Source of the DNA: Chloroflexota bacterium
Lineage (GTDB): Bacteria; Chloroflexota; Limnocylindria; QHBO01
Direction of reading: 5' to 3'
DNA length: 64,000 nucleotides
NCBI GenBank assembly: GCA_040902225.1
Contig: JBBDXT010000007.1
Location: 186,001-250,000 of the forward strand
Under the pieces are notes generated by a model that saw nothing but the letters and a program-made list of their open reading frames with translations, did no database searches and was not told the origin of the DNA. Below, in pieces: positions 42,577 to 52,078 of this stretch (positions are counted from its first letter, which is position 1; each line of letters opens with the position of its first letter). Both the position numbers and the translations under genes were made by a program.

Positions 42577-43656
42577 CTAGGCCGAAGCCGGAGCCCCCGG
42601 TCGGGAGGCCTGCCGGTCCGCGCGGCCATCGGATTGCTGGCGATCGAGGGCTGCGCCGTCGGTCCGTGGACCCCTGGCGTAGCCGTTCGGGTGCGTCAGC
42701 TTCCATGCCCATGCATCGGCCAGCATCTGCTCGAGCTTGGAATGCTCCGGGTGCCAACCCAGGGCAAGCCGCGCCCGACGCGACGAGGCGACGAGCACAG
42801 GCGGGTCGCCGGTGCGGCGTTTCACGACGCGGGCAGGGATGGCGCGACCGGTCACCTTGCGGGCGGCCTCGACCACCTCGCGCACGCTGAAGCCCGCCGC
42901 CGAGCCCAGGTTGTACACCTCGAACGAGGGATCACCCTCACCGGTCACCTCGAGAGCGCGGAGGTGCGCGGCAGCCAGGTCGCGGACGTGGATGAAGTCG
43001 CGGATGCAGGTCCCATCAGGGGTCGGGTAGTCCTGGCCGAAGATCTGGACGTGCGTCGCTTCCCCGGCAGCCACCTTCAGCATCAGCGGCATGAGGTGCG
43101 TCTCGGGCTCGTGGTCCTCGCCGTTGCGCTCCGTCGCGCCGGCAACGTTGAAGTAGCGCAGGCTGATCGCCTGGAAGTCGTGGCTGGCCGCGAACCAGCG
43201 CATGGCGCCCTCGAAGGCGAGCTTCGAGGCCCCGTACGGGTTGATCGGCTCCGTTCGGTCCGATTCGGCGATCGGAACCCGGCGCGGCTCTCCGTAGACC
43301 GCGGCCGTGGAGGAGAAGACCAGCCGATTGACGCCGACGACGCGCATCGCCTCGAGCAGGGCAACCCCGCCGCCCACGTTCTTGCGGTAGTAGAGACCGG
43401 GGTCGGCCATGCTCTCGCCGACGAGCGACTTGGCGGCGCAGTGGAGGACCGCGTCGATGTGCTCCTGGCGCAGGATGTGCTCCAGGTGCCCCTGGTCCTC
43501 GATCTGTCCCCGTACCAGGCGGGCAGGGCGCACCACCGCCGAGGCGTGCCCGCTCGACAGGTCGTCGTAGACCACGACGTCGTGCCCCGCGTCGACGAAC
43601 CTCTCGACGCTCGTCGAGCCCACGAACCCGGCCCCGCCGACGACCAGGATGCGCAA
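42577..43656 (-). CDS. galE: UDP-glucose 4-epimerase
   Basis: The 359-residue extended SDR has the GGAGFVG NAD motif, the AAKSLVGES substrate segment, SSTAAVYG with the catalytic Ser, YGASK with Tyr/Lys, and GTCIRDFIHVRDLA. It interconverts UDP-glucose and UDP-galactose, downstream of GalU. TTG at 43656 is preceded by GGAGG 8 nt upstream. The last ~30 residues are a disordered polar extension. Confidence 0.93.
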   Translation of the reverse strand: MRILVVGGAGFVGSTSVERFVDAGHDVVVYDDLSSGHASAVVRPARLVRGQIEDQGHLEHILRQEHIDAVLHCAAKSLVGESMADPGLYYRKNVGGGVALLEAMRVVGVNRLVFSSTAAVYGEPRRVPIAESDRTEPINPYGASKLAFEGAMRWFAASHDFQAISLRYFNVAGATERNGEDHEPETHLMPLMLKVAAGEATHVQIFGQDYPTPDGTCIRDFIHVRDLAAAHLRALEVTGEGDPSFEVYNLGSAAGFSVREVVEAARKVTGRAIPARVVKRRTGDPPVLVASSRRARLALGWHPEHSKLEQMLADAWAWKLTHPNGYARGPRTDGAALDRQQSDGRADRQASRPGAPASA

Positions 43657-43681
43657 CTTGAACCCTCCTCGCCGATCCGGG

Positions 43682-44410
43682 TCAGCGGGCCGCCGCGCCG
43701 ACGTCGGCGGGCGATCCTGCGGTCTTGGGCGCCGGCTGCCGCTGCCAGGCCAGGAACTCGGCGGCCAGCTCGGGGCTGAATGTGGTCGAGATGCGGTCTG
43801 CTCCGGCCGACACCACCTCGATGAGCTGCGAGAGCTCGGTGAACTCGCCGGCGGCCTTCACCTGGAGATGGCCTCCCACCACCTCGTGCAGCAGGCGAGC
43901 CTGTTCGATGGTCGCGGCGGCCGGCTGCTCCCCATCCGAGGTGACCACGTACGCGGCCGCAGAGCGAGCCGCCAGCCGGCACGCACGCCGCACCAGCTCA
44001 TCGCTGAGGGGGCCGGCGCGCACGATCACGCCGCAGGTGGCCACGGCCGAGTTGGCCATCTCGACCACGGCCAGCATGTCGTGCAGGACCACATCGTCAT
44101 TCCCAGAGACGAGAGCCCCCGCGTTGAGCATGACGTCGATCTGGGTGGCGCCGTGCTCGAGCGCGGTGGAGGCCTCGAAGGCCTTGACGGCGGCAACCTG
44201 GCCGCCGTGGGGAAAGCCGATCACGGTTGCCACGCTGACCGGGCTCCGCGACAGGAGCCGCGCAGCCGGTTTCACCAGCCAGGGACTGACGAGGAGCGTC
44301 GCCATCTCGTGCTCAAGGGCGAGCCCGGCAGCGGCATGAAGGTCCGCCAATGATGCCGTCGGCTGGGTCAACCGATGCTCGAGCCGCGCTGTGCGCGCCA
44401 AGGCGGTCAT
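43682..44410 (-). CDS. DeoC-like aldolase-fold protein lacking the Schiff-base lysine
   Basis: The 242-residue protein follows deoxyribose-phosphate aldolase along its length (VIGFPHG, GATQIDVMLNAG with the conserved Asp, LQVKAAGEFTE with the second Lys at ~185). The Schiff-base segment normally KTSTG reads VVTSDG (Val ~156), and the KVIIETG strand reads GVIVRAG. It therefore cannot form the usual enzyme-substrate imine. It may have another function or be inactive; the frame is intact. It is 25 bp upstream of galE. Confidence 0.7.
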   Translation of the reverse strand: MTALARTARLEHRLTQPTASLADLHAAAGLALEHEMATLLVSPWLVKPAARLLSRSPVSVATVIGFPHGGQVAAVKAFEASTALEHGATQIDVMLNAGALVSGNDDVVLHDMLAVVEMANSAVATCGVIVRAGPLSDELVRRACRLAARSAAAYVVTSDGEQPAAATIEQARLLHEVVGGHLQVKAAGEFTELSQLIEVVSAGADRISTTFSPELAAEFLAWQRQPAPKTAGSPADVGAAAR

Positions 44411-44470
44411 CGCGGGGATGGGAACCTCCGCTCCACGTCATCGGCGCGTGGCACGCGCTCCGGATCGCCG

Positions 44471-44476
44471 ATTGTA
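44471..44476 (-). promoter_or_regulatory. Extended -10 (TGC-TACAAT) of the DeoC-like gene
   Basis: On the minus strand TGC plus TACAAT lies 60 nt before the ATG at 44410; the leader contains GGAGG, although 14 nt from the ATG. Confidence 0.45.
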
Positions 44477-44484
44477 GCAGCGCC

Positions 44485-45843
44485 CTATCCGCTCGCCATG
44501 GCGCGGGCAAGTGTCAGCAGCTGTTCCCGCGAGTTGAGGGTCGGGTCCTCTACGACCGCTTCCAGCAGCGCCGCCAGCAATCGCCCGATGGCTGGGCCAG
44601 GCGGAATCCCCAGCTTGGTCACGAGGTCGTCGCCGGTGATCGCCAGCTGTTGCGCCTCCAGCGGATCGTCGGCAACGGCCGCCACTCGCTCACGGAGCTC
44701 CTTCCAGCCGCCCCGCGTCTCGTCGACGCCGGAGGCCACGTCGTCGGCCGCGCGCAGGGCGAAGAGGTCGGGCATGAGGTCCAGGCCGACGCGGCGCACG
44801 AAGCGCCGCACGGCCGCATCGGTCCAGTCGGGGGTGTAGGCGAACATGTGGTGGCGCACGAGGCGCCCGACGCGGGTGATCTCGGCCCGAGGTGCCCGCA
44901 GCCGCAGCAGGACCTGCTCGGCGAGGAGCGCGCCATCGCGGTCGTGGTGCAGGAAATGCCCGTCAGCCAGGCTCGTCGCCTTGCCCACGTCATGCAGCAG
45001 GCCCGCAAGGCGCAGCACGGGATCGCCCGACGGCAGCGCATCGGCCGTGCGCAGCGAGTGGTCGAGTGCATCCCCCGCCAGCCGCTTCGCCTGCGGAACG
45101 CCGCGAAGGGCCGCCAGCTCGGGAAACAGCACGCCGAGCAGCCCCAGGCGCTCCATCAGCTCGAAGGCGCGGGACGGCGGTGCGGCGTCAGACAGGATGC
45201 GCATCAGCTCGTCACGGATCCGCTCCCCGGAGAGGCCGGCCGCGTCCGGCGCGTGGGCGAGGATCGCGGCCTCGGTCGGCGGATCGAGCCTGAGATCCAA
45301 GCGCGTGGCCAGACGCACGGCGCGCAGGAGGCGGAGGGCGTCCTCACTGAAGCGCTCACCCGTGTCTCCGACGGCGCGCAGCAGGCCCGCCTCCAGGTCT
45401 GCCGCTCCGCCGTACGGGTCAACCAGCCGGCCGCTGCCTTCGGCGGTGGCTTCCGGGACCCAGGCCATGGCGTTGATGGTGAAGTCGCGCCGAGCCAGGT
45501 CGTCGGCCAGCGAGCGGCCCCAGCGCAACTCGTCGGGCCGCCGCCGGTCCCGATACCCCGCCTCGACCCGGTAGGTCGTGACCTCGATCCCCGGCCCGCC
45601 CTCCGGATCGCGCACCGTCACCGTGCCGAACGGGTTCTCCCAGGTGGCACCGGGAAACCGGCCCGCCACCGTCTCCGGCGGGGCAGAGGTCGCCACGTCC
45701 CAGTCGGCCGGCTCGTCGCCCCGCACCAGGTCGCGGACGCAGCCACCGACGAGCACCGCTTCGTCGCCTCCGTCACGGAGGGTGGTGAGCACCGCGGCCA
45801 CGGCTGGTGGCAGGTCGATCCGAAGGGGATCGCCATCGCGCAT
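44485..45843 (-). CDS. cca: CCA tRNA nucleotidyltransferase with HD domain
   Basis: The 452-residue enzyme has the class II nucleotidyltransferase signature LVGGCVRDL, the metal-binding DWDVAT, RRDFTINAMAW, RFSEDALRLLRAVR and a C-terminal HD domain (GLLHDVGKATSL). It adds or repairs the tRNA 3' CCA; the HD domain may give 2',3'-phosphatase activity. Both tRNA genes here encode CCA, so repair is the likelier role. GGGAGG precedes the ATG, and the HNH gene ends 22 bp upstream. Confidence 0.92.
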   Translation of the reverse strand: MRDGDPLRIDLPPAVAAVLTTLRDGGDEAVLVGGCVRDLVRGDEPADWDVATSAPPETVAGRFPGATWENPFGTVTVRDPEGGPGIEVTTYRVEAGYRDRRRPDELRWGRSLADDLARRDFTINAMAWVPEATAEGSGRLVDPYGGAADLEAGLLRAVGDTGERFSEDALRLLRAVRLATRLDLRLDPPTEAAILAHAPDAAGLSGERIRDELMRILSDAAPPSRAFELMERLGLLGVLFPELAALRGVPQAKRLAGDALDHSLRTADALPSGDPVLRLAGLLHDVGKATSLADGHFLHHDRDGALLAEQVLLRLRAPRAEITRVGRLVRHHMFAYTPDWTDAAVRRFVRRVGLDLMPDLFALRAADDVASGVDETRGGWKELRERVAAVADDPLEAQQLAITGDDLVTKLGIPPGPAIGRLLAALLEAVVEDPTLNSREQLLTLARAMASG

Positions 45844-45865
45844 CGGTTCCTCCCGGCCAGATGGC

Positions 45866-46399
45866 CTAGGCGCGCGAACCCGGGGCGTCGCTCAGGAAGA
45901 GGTAGCTTCGCCAGGCGTCGTTCTGCTCGTCGGCGAGGTAGGTGCCATACAGGTAGCGCACGTCCGCGCGCGGCGCGCGGGGCTCGCGGCGCAGCAGCAT
46001 GCGCGCCTCGGCCAGCGTCTTGCTCCCCTTGCGGTGGTTGCAGGCGCGGCAGGCGGTGACCAGGTTCTCCCATTCGTGCCGGCCGCCGCGGTGCTTGGGG
46101 ACGACGTGGTCGATGGTGAGATCGCGCGTCCCGGCGCCGCAGTACTGGCAGGTATGCGCGTCGCGCGCGAACACCTCGCGCCGGCTCAGCTTGACCCGCG
46201 GACGGGGGCGACGGACGAGGTAGACCAGCCGGATCACCGATGGGGCGGGGATCGCCAGCGTCGGCGTGTGGATGACCTGGTGGTTGCGCTCCAGCAGCTC
46301 GGCCTTCTCGGAGCCGAGCAGGTTGAAGGCACGCCTGATGTCGCAGACGTTGAGTGGCTCGTAATTCTGGTTCAGGACCAATACCGGTGCGTTGAGCAA
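45866..46399 (-). CDS. HNH endonuclease
   Basis: The 177-residue protein begins with VLVLNQNYEPLNVCDIRRAF, the N-terminal strand segment of a family of stand-alone HNH proteins, and carries the ββα-metal nuclease motif: CQYCG, DLTIDHVVPKHRGG (first H), ENLVTACRACNHRKG (N and H) with two zinc CxxC pairs. The target is unknown; such genes are common chromosomal, non-mobile members in Chloroflexota and Actinobacteria. TTG at 46399 is chosen because GGAGG lies 6 nt upstream. Confidence 0.9.
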   Translation of the reverse strand: MLNAPVLVLNQNYEPLNVCDIRRAFNLLGSEKAELLERNHQVIHTPTLAIPAPSVIRLVYLVRRPRPRVKLSRREVFARDAHTCQYCGAGTRDLTIDHVVPKHRGGRHEWENLVTACRACNHRKGSKTLAEARMLLRREPRAPRADVRYLYGTYLADEQNDAWRSYLFLSDAPGSRA

Positions 46400-46419
46400 T
46401 CCGTGCCTCCGTGGCGCGG

Positions 46420-46425
46420 ATGATA
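46420..46425 (-). promoter_or_regulatory. Extended -10 (TGC-TATCAT) of the HNH gene
   Basis: TGC followed by TATCAT on the minus strand predicts a ~14-nt leader that holds the GGAGG site before the TTG start. Confidence 0.45.
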
Positions 46426-46497
46426 GCAACCACGCGCCGATCGGCTTTCGAGCGGTCCCGGCCGGGTGCGCAGGTGGGAGCTGAGCACGCTCCCGAG

Positions 46498-46503
46498 TAC
46501 AAT
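46498..46503 (+). promoter_or_regulatory. -10 hexamer TACAAT of pdxST
   Basis: TACAAT places the transcript start near 46510, after the in-frame ATG at 46506, which supports ATG at 46572 as the pdxS start. Confidence 0.45.
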
Positions 46504-46571
46504 GCATGGCCGAGCGCGGCGCGGCGGCGCCGCCATCGGTCTCAAGCACGAAGTCGACACGAAGAGGCTGC

Positions 46572-47462
46572 ATGGCCGGTATCGAAACCAGCACCTGGAC
46601 GACCAAGGTCGGGCTCGCCCGAATGCTCTCCGGCGGGGTGATCATGGACGTCGTCACGGCCGATCACGCCCGGATCGCGCAGGAGGCGGGAGCGGTTGCC
46701 GTCATGGCGCTCGAGCGCGTTCCGTCGGACATCCGCAAGTTCGGCGGCGTGGCCCGCATGTCCGACCCGAAGCTGATCGAGGAGATCAAGGCCGCGGTCA
46801 GCATCCCGGTCATGGCCAAGTGCCGGATCGGGCACGTCGCTGAGGCGCAGATCCTCCAGCAGCTGGAGGTCGACTTCATCGACGAGTCCGAGGTGCTGAC
46901 CCCGGCCGACGAGGAGCATCACATCGACAAGCACGAGTTCCGGGTCCCGTTCGTGTGCGGCTGCCGCGACCTGGGCGAGGCGCTGCGGCGCATCGGCGAG
47001 GGAGCGGCCATGATCCGGACCAAGGGCGAGGCCGGGACCGGCAACATCGTCGAGGCGGTGCGCCACATGCGCGCCGTGATGAAGGGGATTCGCGAGCTGG
47101 CCGGCATGCGCGAGGACGAGCTGTACGCGGCGGCCAAGGAGCTGCGTGCGCCGCTCGACGTGGTGCGCCAGACCGCGACGCTGGGCGAGCTGCCCGTCCC
47201 GAACTTCTCCGCGGGTGGCGTGGCCACGCCTGCCGACGCCAGCCTGATGCGCCAGCTCGGCGCGCAGGCCGTCTTCGTCGGGAGCGGCATCTTCAAGAGC
47301 GAGAACCCTGACCGCGTGGCGCGGGCGATCGTGATGGCGACGACCCACTGGGACAACGCCGAGATCCTGGCCGAGGTGAGCACTGGCCTGGGCGAGCCGA
47401 TGCACGGGCTGGAGCTCTCCGAGATTCCGGCGGAGGAACGCCTGGCCGTCCGCGGCTGGTAG
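46572..47462 (+). CDS. pdxS: Pyridoxal 5'-phosphate synthase, synthase subunit
   Basis: The 296-residue TIM-barrel protein makes PLP from ribose-5-phosphate, glyceraldehyde-3-phosphate and ammonia supplied by PdxT. Key features: [21 protein letters not shown], the imine Lys in VMAKCRIGH, the second Lys in [10 protein letters not shown], and [15 protein letters not shown] at 46572 has AGAGG ~4 nt upstream and gives the normal family N-terminus. pdxT follows 15 bp later. Confidence 0.96.
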   Translation: MAGIETSTWTTKVGLARMLSGGVIMDVVTADHARIAQEAGAVAVMALERVPSDIRKFGGVARMSDPKLIEEIKAAVSIPVMAKCRIGHVAEAQILQQLEVDFIDESEVLTPADEEHHIDKHEFRVPFVCGCRDLGEALRRIGEGAAMIRTKGEAGTGNIVEAVRHMRAVMKGIRELAGMREDELYAAAKELRAPLDVVRQTATLGELPVPNFSAGGVATPADASLMRQLGAQAVFVGSGIFKSENPDRVARAIVMATTHWDNAEILAEVSTGLGEPMHGLELSEIPAEERLAVRGW

Positions 47463-47477
47463 GGAGGCCGAGCACCG

Positions 47478-48104
47478 ATGGCGCAGACCGTCCCTGCTCC
47501 CATACCCTTCGGCACGGCTGAGGCGCGCCGGCCGCGGATCGGCATCCTGGCCCTGCAGGGCGACGTTCGGGAGCACGCCAACGCGCTCCGCGACGTGGGC
47601 GCGGAGCCGATCGAGGTTCGCCTGCCCCGCGACCTGGTAGGGCTCGATGGGCTCATCCTTCCGGGCGGCGAGTCCACGACCATGCGCAAGCTGATCGACC
47701 TCTACGGGCTGCGCGAGCCGATCGTGGCTCTGGCACGCGGCGGCGCATCGCTATATGGCACCTGCGCCGGCATGATCCTGCTCGCCGAGCGCATCGCCGA
47801 CGGCGACGAGCCGGTCCTGCGGCTGCTCGATATCACCGTCGAGCGCAACGCGTACGGACGACAGCTCGACTCCTTCGAGGCCGATCTGGAGATCCCCTCC
47901 CTCGGCGACGAACCGCTGCACGGCGTCTTCATCCGCGCTCCGGTGGTCAGCGAGGTGGGCCCGGACGTCGAGGTGCTGGCCCGCGACCAGGATGGCCGGC
48001 CGATCGCCGTCCGCCAGGGGCGAGTGATGGCGACCGCCTTCCACCCCGAGCTGACCGGGGATCGGCGGCTGCATCGGCTCATGCTGGAGCTCATCGCGCG
48101 GTGA
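47478..48104 (+). CDS. pdxT: Pyridoxal 5'-phosphate synthase, glutaminase subunit
   Basis: The 208-residue class I glutaminase has RIGILALQGDVREH, LILPGGESTTM, the nucleophile Cys in YGTCAGMILL and the His in TAFHPELTGD. It releases ammonia from glutamine for PdxS. The stop overlaps the next gene's GTG (GTGA). Confidence 0.96.
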   Translation: MAQTVPAPIPFGTAEARRPRIGILALQGDVREHANALRDVGAEPIEVRLPRDLVGLDGLILPGGESTTMRKLIDLYGLREPIVALARGGASLYGTCAGMILLAERIADGDEPVLRLLDITVERNAYGRQLDSFEADLEIPSLGDEPLHGVFIRAPVVSEVGPDVEVLARDQDGRPIAVRQGRVMATAFHPELTGDRRLHRLMLELIAR

Positions 48105-49093
48105 AGGACGCAGCCGGCTCGATCAGGCCAGCGCGGCTCACCGACCGCCCGGCGCTCGTCGCCCTGTCGCGCCAGGTGCATGAGGGAAGCGAAGGTTTTC
48201 GCCGTTCGCTGGGCGTCCCCGCCCATTCCTCGGCGCCGCCACAGATCAGCCTGGCGGCGCTGATGCCGGCATGGGTGCCCCTCCGGTCGCCATCGGTGCA
48301 CATGGTCGCCGAATGGGATGGCCAGCTGGTCGGCAGCTGCCGCGCCGTCGAGGAGCCGCACCGGGACGACTGGGTCATCACCGAGCTCGATGCCGCCGAC
48401 TCGCCAATGGCGAGCGAGGTGCGCTTCGCGCTGCTGCAGGCGGTAATCGAGGAGGGGGGCAAGCGTGACGTGGCCCGCTACCACGCAGCCTGCGCCGATG
48501 TCCCGGAGAACATGGAGCTCTTCGGGCAGCTGAACTTCATGGCCTATGCCCACGAGGAGATCTGGTACCGGCCGCCGGGCCGGCTCGAGAGCGGACGCGC
48601 AGAAGACCTGCAGCCCGCCACGCCGCCCGATGCATGGCACCTGTTCGACCTGTGGACGCACACCACGCCGCCCGCGATCGCGCGGATCGAGGGATATGGC
48701 GCACAGGATTGGGAGCCGGTCGGGCACGAGGGGGTCGTGCCGCGCAGCAGCCTGAATCCGATCCTGCACTTCAGCGCCGTCAATGCCTGGCTCCTCCCCG
48801 AGGGCCAGCGCGTCGCCGGCTTCGCGCAGCACGGCGCGTGCAGGTCCGGGCCGCACTACCTGCGCTTCCTGGTGCGCGACGGTGCCGACGGCGCCGCCTT
48901 CCTGGGCGCCGCGTTGAGGGCGGCCGGCGACGAGGCCCTCTCTGCAGGGATCCTGGCTCCGGTGCGAACATATGAGGCAACGGGGAGGCAGGCCGCCAAA
49001 GCGGCCGGATTCGAAGCGGTGGGCCAGGTCAGCATGCTGGTGCGCGAAGTCCTGGCCAGCGCCCGCCAGCCCGCGATGGTCCCGGCAGTTTAG
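48101..49093 (+). CDS. GNAT-like acetyltransferase-fold protein (two-lobed)
   Basis: The 330-residue protein starts with [26 protein letters not shown], a GNAT N-terminal pattern, and has a second GNAT-like lobe (~170-320) with VAGFAQHG and [11 protein letters not shown]. No clear Q/RxxGxG/A acetyl-CoA loop is visible. The close coupling to pdxT (GTGA) and to the R3H ATPase downstream suggests an operon, but no substrate can be suggested. Confidence 0.55.
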   Translation: MKDAAGSIRPARLTDRPALVALSRQVHEGSEGFRRSLGVPAHSSAPPQISLAALMPAWVPLRSPSVHMVAEWDGQLVGSCRAVEEPHRDDWVITELDAADSPMASEVRFALLQAVIEEGGKRDVARYHAACADVPENMELFGQLNFMAYAHEEIWYRPPGRLESGRAEDLQPATPPDAWHLFDLWTHTTPPAIARIEGYGAQDWEPVGHEGVVPRSSLNPILHFSAVNAWLLPEGQRVAGFAQHGACRSGPHYLRFLVRDGADGAAFLGAALRAAGDEALSAGILAPVRTYEATGRQAAKAAGFEAVGQVSMLVREVLASARQPAMVPAV

Positions 49094-49118
49094 TCAGCGC
49101 GAGGAAGATAGCGACAAG

Positions 49119-50873
49119 GTGACCAAGCAAGAGACGACCGACGACCTGGACGCGCTGCTCGAGGCGCTCCCGCCCGAGATCGTGGCCCGCCTGCGCGGCT
49201 TCGCCAACCGTGCGGACCTGCTCGAGGTGGTGCTCGACCTTGGACGGCGTCCCGAGGCGCGCTTCACGCACGGCGAGGAAGTGCTCCTCGATCGAGAGAT
49301 CGTCGAGGCCGATCTCGCCCAGGTCATCGACCACATCGGCGCCTTCGGGGGCGACAACCGGGCGGGCATCGAGCGCACCCTGCACCGCATCAGCGCCATC
49401 CGGAACCGGGCAGGCAAGGTGGTCGGGCTGACCTGCCGCATCGGGCGCGCCGTGTTCGGCACGATCGACATCATTCGCGACATCGTCGAGGGCGGGCAGA
49501 GCGTGGTGCTGCTGGGCCGGCCCGGCATCGGCAAGACGACGATGCTGCGGGAGGTGGCCCGCGTCCTGGCCGATGACCTCGGCAAGCGCGTGATCGTGGT
49601 CGACACCAGCAACGAGATCGCGGGCGACGGTGACATCCCGCACCCCGGCATCGGCGACGCGCGGCGGATGCAGGTGCGCATCCCGGCCGAGCAGCACGCC
49701 GTCATGATCGAGGCGGTCGAGAACCACATGCCCGAGGTGATCATCATCGACGAGATCGGGACGGAGCTGGAGGCGGCCGCGGCCCGCACCATCGCGGAGC
49801 GGGGCGTCCAGCTGGTCGGCACCGCGCATGGCAACACGCTCGACAACCTGATGCTGAACCCGACCCTGTCGGACCTGGTCGGCGGGATCCAGACCGTCAC
49901 CCTGGGCGACGAGGAGGCCCGACGGCGCGGCACGCAGAAGACGGTGCTGGAACGCAAGGCTCCACCGACCTTCGACGTGGTGGTCGAGATCGTCGAGCGT
50001 GACAGCGTGATCGTGCACCGTAACGTGTCGGAGACGGTGGATGCCATCCTGCGCGGCCACATGGTCCCCCCCGAGTCGCGCTGGAGGGAGGGGGGCGAGC
50101 TGCGTGCCGCCACCAAGTACGACTACCACATCGCCGAATCCCCGACCGGCATCCCGGCCTTCGCTGCCCTCGAGCCGACGGGCGGCTTTGGGGCATTTGG
50201 CCGCGGCCGCGGCAACGGTGGTGGCGGGCCGGGGCTTCGGCCCCTGCCCGGGCGGGGGAGCGGGGGACGCGACACGGGACGCGGCAGGGCCCTGGTCGGC
50301 GAACCGTCGGAATCGTCCGACCCACGTCGGCACCTGGAGGTGGCGATGCGCGAATCGGCGGCGCCGGAGACCAGTGGCGTGGGCACGACGCCGGTGCGCT
50401 CCCATCGGCCCCTGAGCCTGTTCGGCTTCGGAGTCAGCCGCAAGCACCTCGAGCAGGCGGTCCGCGAGCTGGGCGTGCCGGTCCACGTGGCACGTGACCT
50501 TGACGAGGCCGATGCCGTCGTCACCCTCCGCAACTACTACCGTCGCAAGCCATCGGCGCTGCGTGACGCAGAGTCGGGCGGGATCCCGATCTACGTCCTC
50601 AAGACCAACACCATCATCCAGATGGAGAACCTGCTGGCCAGCCTGTTCGACCTGGAGGCCGATCCCTCAGCGGCTGCTTTGCACGAGACGGCCGAGGCGA
50701 TCGGCCTGGTGCAGTCGAGCGGCAACCCGATGGAGCTGGCGCCGCAGAACGCCTACGTGCGCCGCCTCCAGCACCAGATGGCCGAGCGCAACAACCTCAT
50801 GAGCCGCTCACGGGGGACCGAGCCGAACCGCCGCGTGGAGCTCCTCCCCGACGAGGGGCGTGCGTGGCGGTGA
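49119..50873 (+). CDS. R3H-domain AAA ATPase (Ycf45/SpoIIIAA-like)
   Basis: The 584-residue protein has an N-terminal helical region, an AAA domain with Walker [10 protein letters not shown] and Walker B VIIIDEIG, followed by [10 protein letters not shown] and DEEARRRG typical of the Ycf45/SpoIIIAA group. A Gly/Arg-rich low-complexity linker (~350-395), a further domain ([20 protein letters not shown]) and a C-terminal R3H single-stranded nucleic acid domain (RRLQH as RxxxH) follow. It should be an ATP-driven nucleic-acid or ribonucleoprotein factor. GTG at 49119 has AAGG just before it. Confidence 0.9.
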   Translation: MTKQETTDDLDALLEALPPEIVARLRGFANRADLLEVVLDLGRRPEARFTHGEEVLLDREIVEADLAQVIDHIGAFGGDNRAGIERTLHRISAIRNRAGKVVGLTCRIGRAVFGTIDIIRDIVEGGQSVVLLGRPGIGKTTMLREVARVLADDLGKRVIVVDTSNEIAGDGDIPHPGIGDARRMQVRIPAEQHAVMIEAVENHMPEVIIIDEIGTELEAAAARTIAERGVQLVGTAHGNTLDNLMLNPTLSDLVGGIQTVTLGDEEARRRGTQKTVLERKAPPTFDVVVEIVERDSVIVHRNVSETVDAILRGHMVPPESRWREGGELRAATKYDYHIAESPTGIPAFAALEPTGGFGAFGRGRGNGGGGPGLRPLPGRGSGGRDTGRGRALVGEPSESSDPRRHLEVAMRESAAPETSGVGTTPVRSHRPLSLFGFGVSRKHLEQAVRELGVPVHVARDLDEADAVVTLRNYYRRKPSALRDAESGGIPIYVLKTNTIIQMENLLASLFDLEADPSAAALHETAEAIGLVQSSGNPMELAPQNAYVRRLQHQMAERNNLMSRSRGTEPNRRVELLPDEGRAWR

Positions 50874-50877
50874 GCCG

Positions 50878-51534
50878 GTGAGCGCGGCCCGTCGCGGCCG
50901 CTTCATCACCCTGGAGGGCCCCGACGGGAGCGGCAAGACGACCGCCGCCCGTCACCTGGCCGAGTGGCTCCGCTCGCGGGCCGAGCCGACCGTCCTGACC
51001 GGCGAGCCGGGCGGCACGCCGCTCGGCGAGGAGGTTCGTCGCCTGGTCCTCCATGAACGCGACGTCTCGGATGACCTCGACCCCCGGGCCGATGCCCTCC
51101 TCTTCGCGGCCGCCCGAGCCCAGCACACCGCACGCGTGATCGAGCCTGCGCTGAAGCGCGGCCACAACGTGGTATGCGCGCGCTACCTGGACTCGTCGCT
51201 GGCCTACCAGGGCGCCGCCTACGGAATCGACGCCGATGCGATCCGCCAGCTGCAGCGCTTCGCCACCTATGACACGGTGCCGGACATGACGATCCTGGTC
51301 GACGTGCCGGTCGAGGTCGGCCTCGCCCGCAAGCGGCGGGGACAGTGGAACCGCTTCGAGGATACGGAGGGCGAGCGCTTCTTCGAGTTGGTGCGGCAGG
51401 CCTACCTGGCCTTCGCCGCCGCCGAGCCGGAGCGCTATCGGGTGGTCGACGGCTCGGGCAGCGTCGAGGCCACCGACGCGGCCATCCGCGCGGCCGTGGA
51501 GCCACTCGTCTTCAATCGATCGCCCTCCACGTGA
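50878..51534 (+). CDS. tmk: Thymidylate kinase
   Basis: The 218-residue enzyme phosphorylates dTMP to dTDP. Signatures: FITLEGPDGSGKTT (P-loop), TGEPGGTPLGEEVR, DPRADALLFAAARAQH, ARYLDSSLAYQG and the LID KRRGQWNRFE. GTG at 50878 is used, 4 nt after the R3H ATPase stop; GTG at 50860 is an alternative that overlaps it. Its TGA overlaps the next GTG. Confidence 0.95.
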   Translation: MSAARRGRFITLEGPDGSGKTTAARHLAEWLRSRAEPTVLTGEPGGTPLGEEVRRLVLHERDVSDDLDPRADALLFAAARAQHTARVIEPALKRGHNVVCARYLDSSLAYQGAAYGIDADAIRQLQRFATYDTVPDMTILVDVPVEVGLARKRRGQWNRFEDTEGERFFELVRQAYLAFAAAEPERYRVVDGSGSVEATDAAIRAAVEPLVFNRSPST

Positions 51535-52022
51535 GCTCGCCTGGCGCGCTCCTGGTCCTGTTCGACGCCGATTGCGGCTTCTGCGCCCGTTGCGCGATGG
51601 TCCTCCAGCAGCTTGATCGCAGTCACCGTCTTGCGTTCCTGCCGCTGCAGGATGCGGCATCGGTGCTGACCGGAGCCCCCAGCCGGGAGGAGCTGGCGAT
51701 GACGTTGCACGTCCGAGACCTTGACGGCCGTTGGGTGCGCGGCGGCGCCGCCTGCCTTCGGATCGCGGCGGCCCTTCCGGTCCTCATGCCGCTGGCTTTC
51801 GCTGGTCGCCTTCCGTTTGCCTCGGTCGTGGTCGAGGGCGCGTATCGGCTGGTCGCGCGCAACCGACACCGGCTGAGTCGCGTACTCGGCCGTCCGGCAA
51901 GGCGCGATAAGCGGCAGTTATGCTCGCGCACCGAAGGGCCGCCGCGGGCGCCTGGTGATAAGCCAGCGTTATCAGGCAGCACAGATCGGGCTGTCGCGGT
52001 GCACGAGCATAAGCCTGGGTAA
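51531..52022 (+). CDS. DCC-family thiol-disulfide protein (DUF393)
   Basis: The 163-residue protein has the DUF393 signature DADCGFCARC near residue 12, then LPLQDAAS and a helix pair near the middle (AACLRIAAALPVL). Family members are thought to be thiol-disulfide proteins near membranes; function is not established. GTG overlaps tmk's stop (GTGA). The last ~40 residues (from about 51900) do not fit the family and coincide with a 51-bp-periodic repeat in the DNA. Confidence 0.8.
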   Translation: MSSPGALLVLFDADCGFCARCAMVLQQLDRSHRLAFLPLQDAASVLTGAPSREELAMTLHVRDLDGRWVRGGAACLRIAAALPVLMPLAFAGRLPFASVVVEGAYRLVARNRHRLSRVLGRPARRDKRQLCSRTEGPPRAPGDKPALSGSTDRAVAVHEHKPG

Positions 52023-52024
52023 TC
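51906..52024 (+). repeat. Three 17-bp imperfect palindromes at exact 51-bp spacing
   Basis: Units at 51906-51922, 51957-51973 and 52008-52024 share the form GATAAGC-N4-GTTATC (unit 1 GATAAGCGGCAGTTATG, unit 2 GATAAGCCAGCGTTATC, unit 3 CATAAGCCTGGGTAATC). Start-to-start distance is 51 bp both times, about five helical turns. They lie just before the promoter of the PstA-like gene and overlap the 3' end of the DCC gene. Confidence 0.65.
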
Positions 52025-52072
52025 ACGCCATTCACCGTCCCGGAGGGGTGGCCCCCGGGCGCTCCTCTGCGG

Positions 52073-52078
52073 CATAAT
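52073..52078 (+). promoter_or_regulatory. -10 hexamer CATAAT of the PstA-like gene (leaderless)
   Basis: CATAAT ends exactly 6 nt before the GTG at 52085; it lies 49 bp after the third palindromic repeat. Confidence 0.5.

Noticed and set aside
46506-46571. Upstream ATG at 46506 as pdxS start
   Set aside because: It lies before the predicted transcript start of the TACAAT box and adds a low-complexity N-terminus not seen in PdxS.
49029-50486. 485-residue minus-strand ORF opposite the R3H ATPase
   Set aside because: Antisense shadow without any recognisable motif.
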